The position numbers were made by a program, and so were the translations under genes. Below the pieces are notes generated by a model. That model saw only the letters and a list, made by a program, of their open reading frames with translations. It was not told the origin of the DNA and ran no database searches. Of a stretch of DNA of 64,000 bases, positions 63,339 to 64,000 are shown piece by piece. Position 1 is the stretch's first letter. The number at the start of each line of letters is the position of its first letter. Source of the DNA: an uncultured Rhizobiaceae group bacterium (GTDB taxonomy: Bacteria > Pseudomonadota > Alphaproteobacteria > Rhizobiales > Rhizobiaceae); assembly GCA_947501445.1 (NCBI GenBank), contig CANMVS010000011.1, positions 62,001 through 126,000 on the forward strand. The letters run 5' to 3'.

Positions 63339-63611
63339 GTGGTCCGGTCTGAAAATTCCGCGCCGGACATTGAATTTTCGACTGAGATCAATGTTCCTGA
63401 CCCGGTGCCAACCGACTATGAACTCAATCCGTTCCAGTTTTTCACGTTCCTGGAGCAAATCGGTTTGAAAGAAGCCAAGGTGGATGCAGCAATTGACTCT
63501 GTTGAAGCTGATCGAAACGAGCGGATAAAGAACAAGCGTAGGTTCCGACATGCAACGTCATATCGACGTGATCACCCGCTGCTTGTTTCTCTGGTTGCTG
63601 CTGTTGGCTAG
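63339..63611 (+). CDS. Hypothetical protein (about 90 aa)
   Basis: From GTG 63339 a frame reads SAPDIEFSTEINVPDPVPTD, YELNPFQFFTFLEQIGLKEA, then KVDAAIDSVEADRNERIKNK and a final LLVSLVAAVG. The acidic and helical balance looks protein-like, but the start is uncertain (the frame is open from 63300) and no family is recognised. It may be the 3' part of a decayed gene, since a different frame just upstream also looks coding. Confidence 0.35.
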   Translation: MVRSENSAPDIEFSTEINVPDPVPTDYELNPFQFFTFLEQIGLKEAKVDAAIDSVEADRNERIKNKRRFRHATSYRRDHPLLVSLVAAVG

Positions 63612-64000
63612 ACACCGGCGTAAATTGATGCTGCATGGATGGAAGCAAAAGACATGCATTGAATGAAGCGCCGGGGTCGCATCGTTTTGGGGGGGGGAGG
63701 CAAGCCCCGGCTAATGCCACACAGCAGGGACGCGTATGGCATATGAGCTACTTGATTATGTGGCTCCATTATTGCCATATAATCGCACGCAAATTTATTT
63801 CAAATTACACTTTTTTAACATACACCATGCGGAAAATATTCACTGGGCCGCATCGGCCCGCATCGTTCAGACGCACTATCCTGCATGGAAATACCAGACC
63901 AGTGACTTAATCTGGTAAACGCAAAGATAGTAGTGGTTTAGTCGGAATGGTTCGCAATAAAGTACCTGTCCGACATGAATTATTTGTATTGAAATTTCAT
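63612..64000. other. Window end with a G9 tract
   Basis: About 390 bases. A run of nine G (63689-63697) is the longest G tract in the window. A 60-codon frame from ATG 63736 (MAYELLDYVAPLLPYNRTQI) follows AGGGA and could be a small gene, but its amino acids are not conserved-looking to me. The rest is AT-rich. Confidence 0.3.

Noticed and set aside
1-64000. tRNA or rRNA genes
   Set aside because: No TTCGAATC-type T-arm with a matching acceptor stem and no rRNA-like conserved stretches were noticed on either strand.

Overview
The window looks like a chromosomal segment of an alphaproteobacterium of the order Hyphomicrobiales (Rhizobiales), of moderate GC content. The evidence is the gene order tkt-gap-pgk-fba diverging from a DUF4164 gene and zapA, a 6S RNA between zapA and the 5-formyltetrahydrofolate cyclo-ligase gene, ymdB, yebC-ruvCAB, a sqdBDC sulfolipid cluster, the tol-pal operon followed by tilS-ftsH-glmM, and Omp25/31-type porin-like proteins with CtrA-like boxes. 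The species is not identifiable from sequence reading alone.

Layout. 0.1-3 kb: a large autotransporter and an AT-rich upstream region. 3.2-8 kb: DUF1192 protein, quinone oxidoreductase, a 51-aa membrane protein, an SGNH hydrolase, and a TetR regulator facing a tiny membrane protein and a beta-lactamase-fold hydrolase across two near-identical operators. 8-14 kb: central carbon operon (transketolase, GAPDH, a DUF1272 zinc protein, PGK, class I aldolase), all on the minus strand. 14.4-17.3 kb: cell-division and folate genes with 6S RNA and a LacI remnant. 17.4-38 kb: accessory genes between ymdB and yebC (DGPF protein and ECF42-type sigma factor, MAPEG, GFA, DUF817, pyroglutamyl peptidase with a peptide transporter, methyltransferase, LysR, DUF1127 protein, EutA-like enzyme with an XRE-cupin regulator, an RND exporter operon, htpG, a metallo-hydrolase). 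38-41 kb: yebC and ruvCAB. 41-44 kb: sqdBDC. 44.3-57 kb: ybgC, an aminotransferase, tolQRAB-pal-cpoB, tilS, ftsH, glmM. 57-61.4 kb: two outer-membrane barrels, an SOS-associated peptidase, small zinc-ribbon and SH3 proteins. 61.4-64 kb: gene-poor.

The most unusual signal is a dispersed intergenic repeat of about 97-103 bp, seen 15 times here (13 full length or cut only by the window edge, one truncated, one hairpin only). It has two internal hairpins, imperfect terminal inverted repeats that start at TA, and paired compensatory changes in its stem. In five cases the terminal TAG of the element is the stop codon of the neighbouring gene, so insertions sit exactly at gene 3' ends. One copy has split a perfect palindrome at its central TA, and one lies inside the tol-pal operon between pal and cpoB. 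It behaves like a non-autonomous MITE-type element that has become a 3'-UTR module. A second, unrelated 158-bp MITE-like element occurs once and also abuts a stop codon. I see no tRNA, rRNA, CRISPR array, prophage or intact transposase gene.
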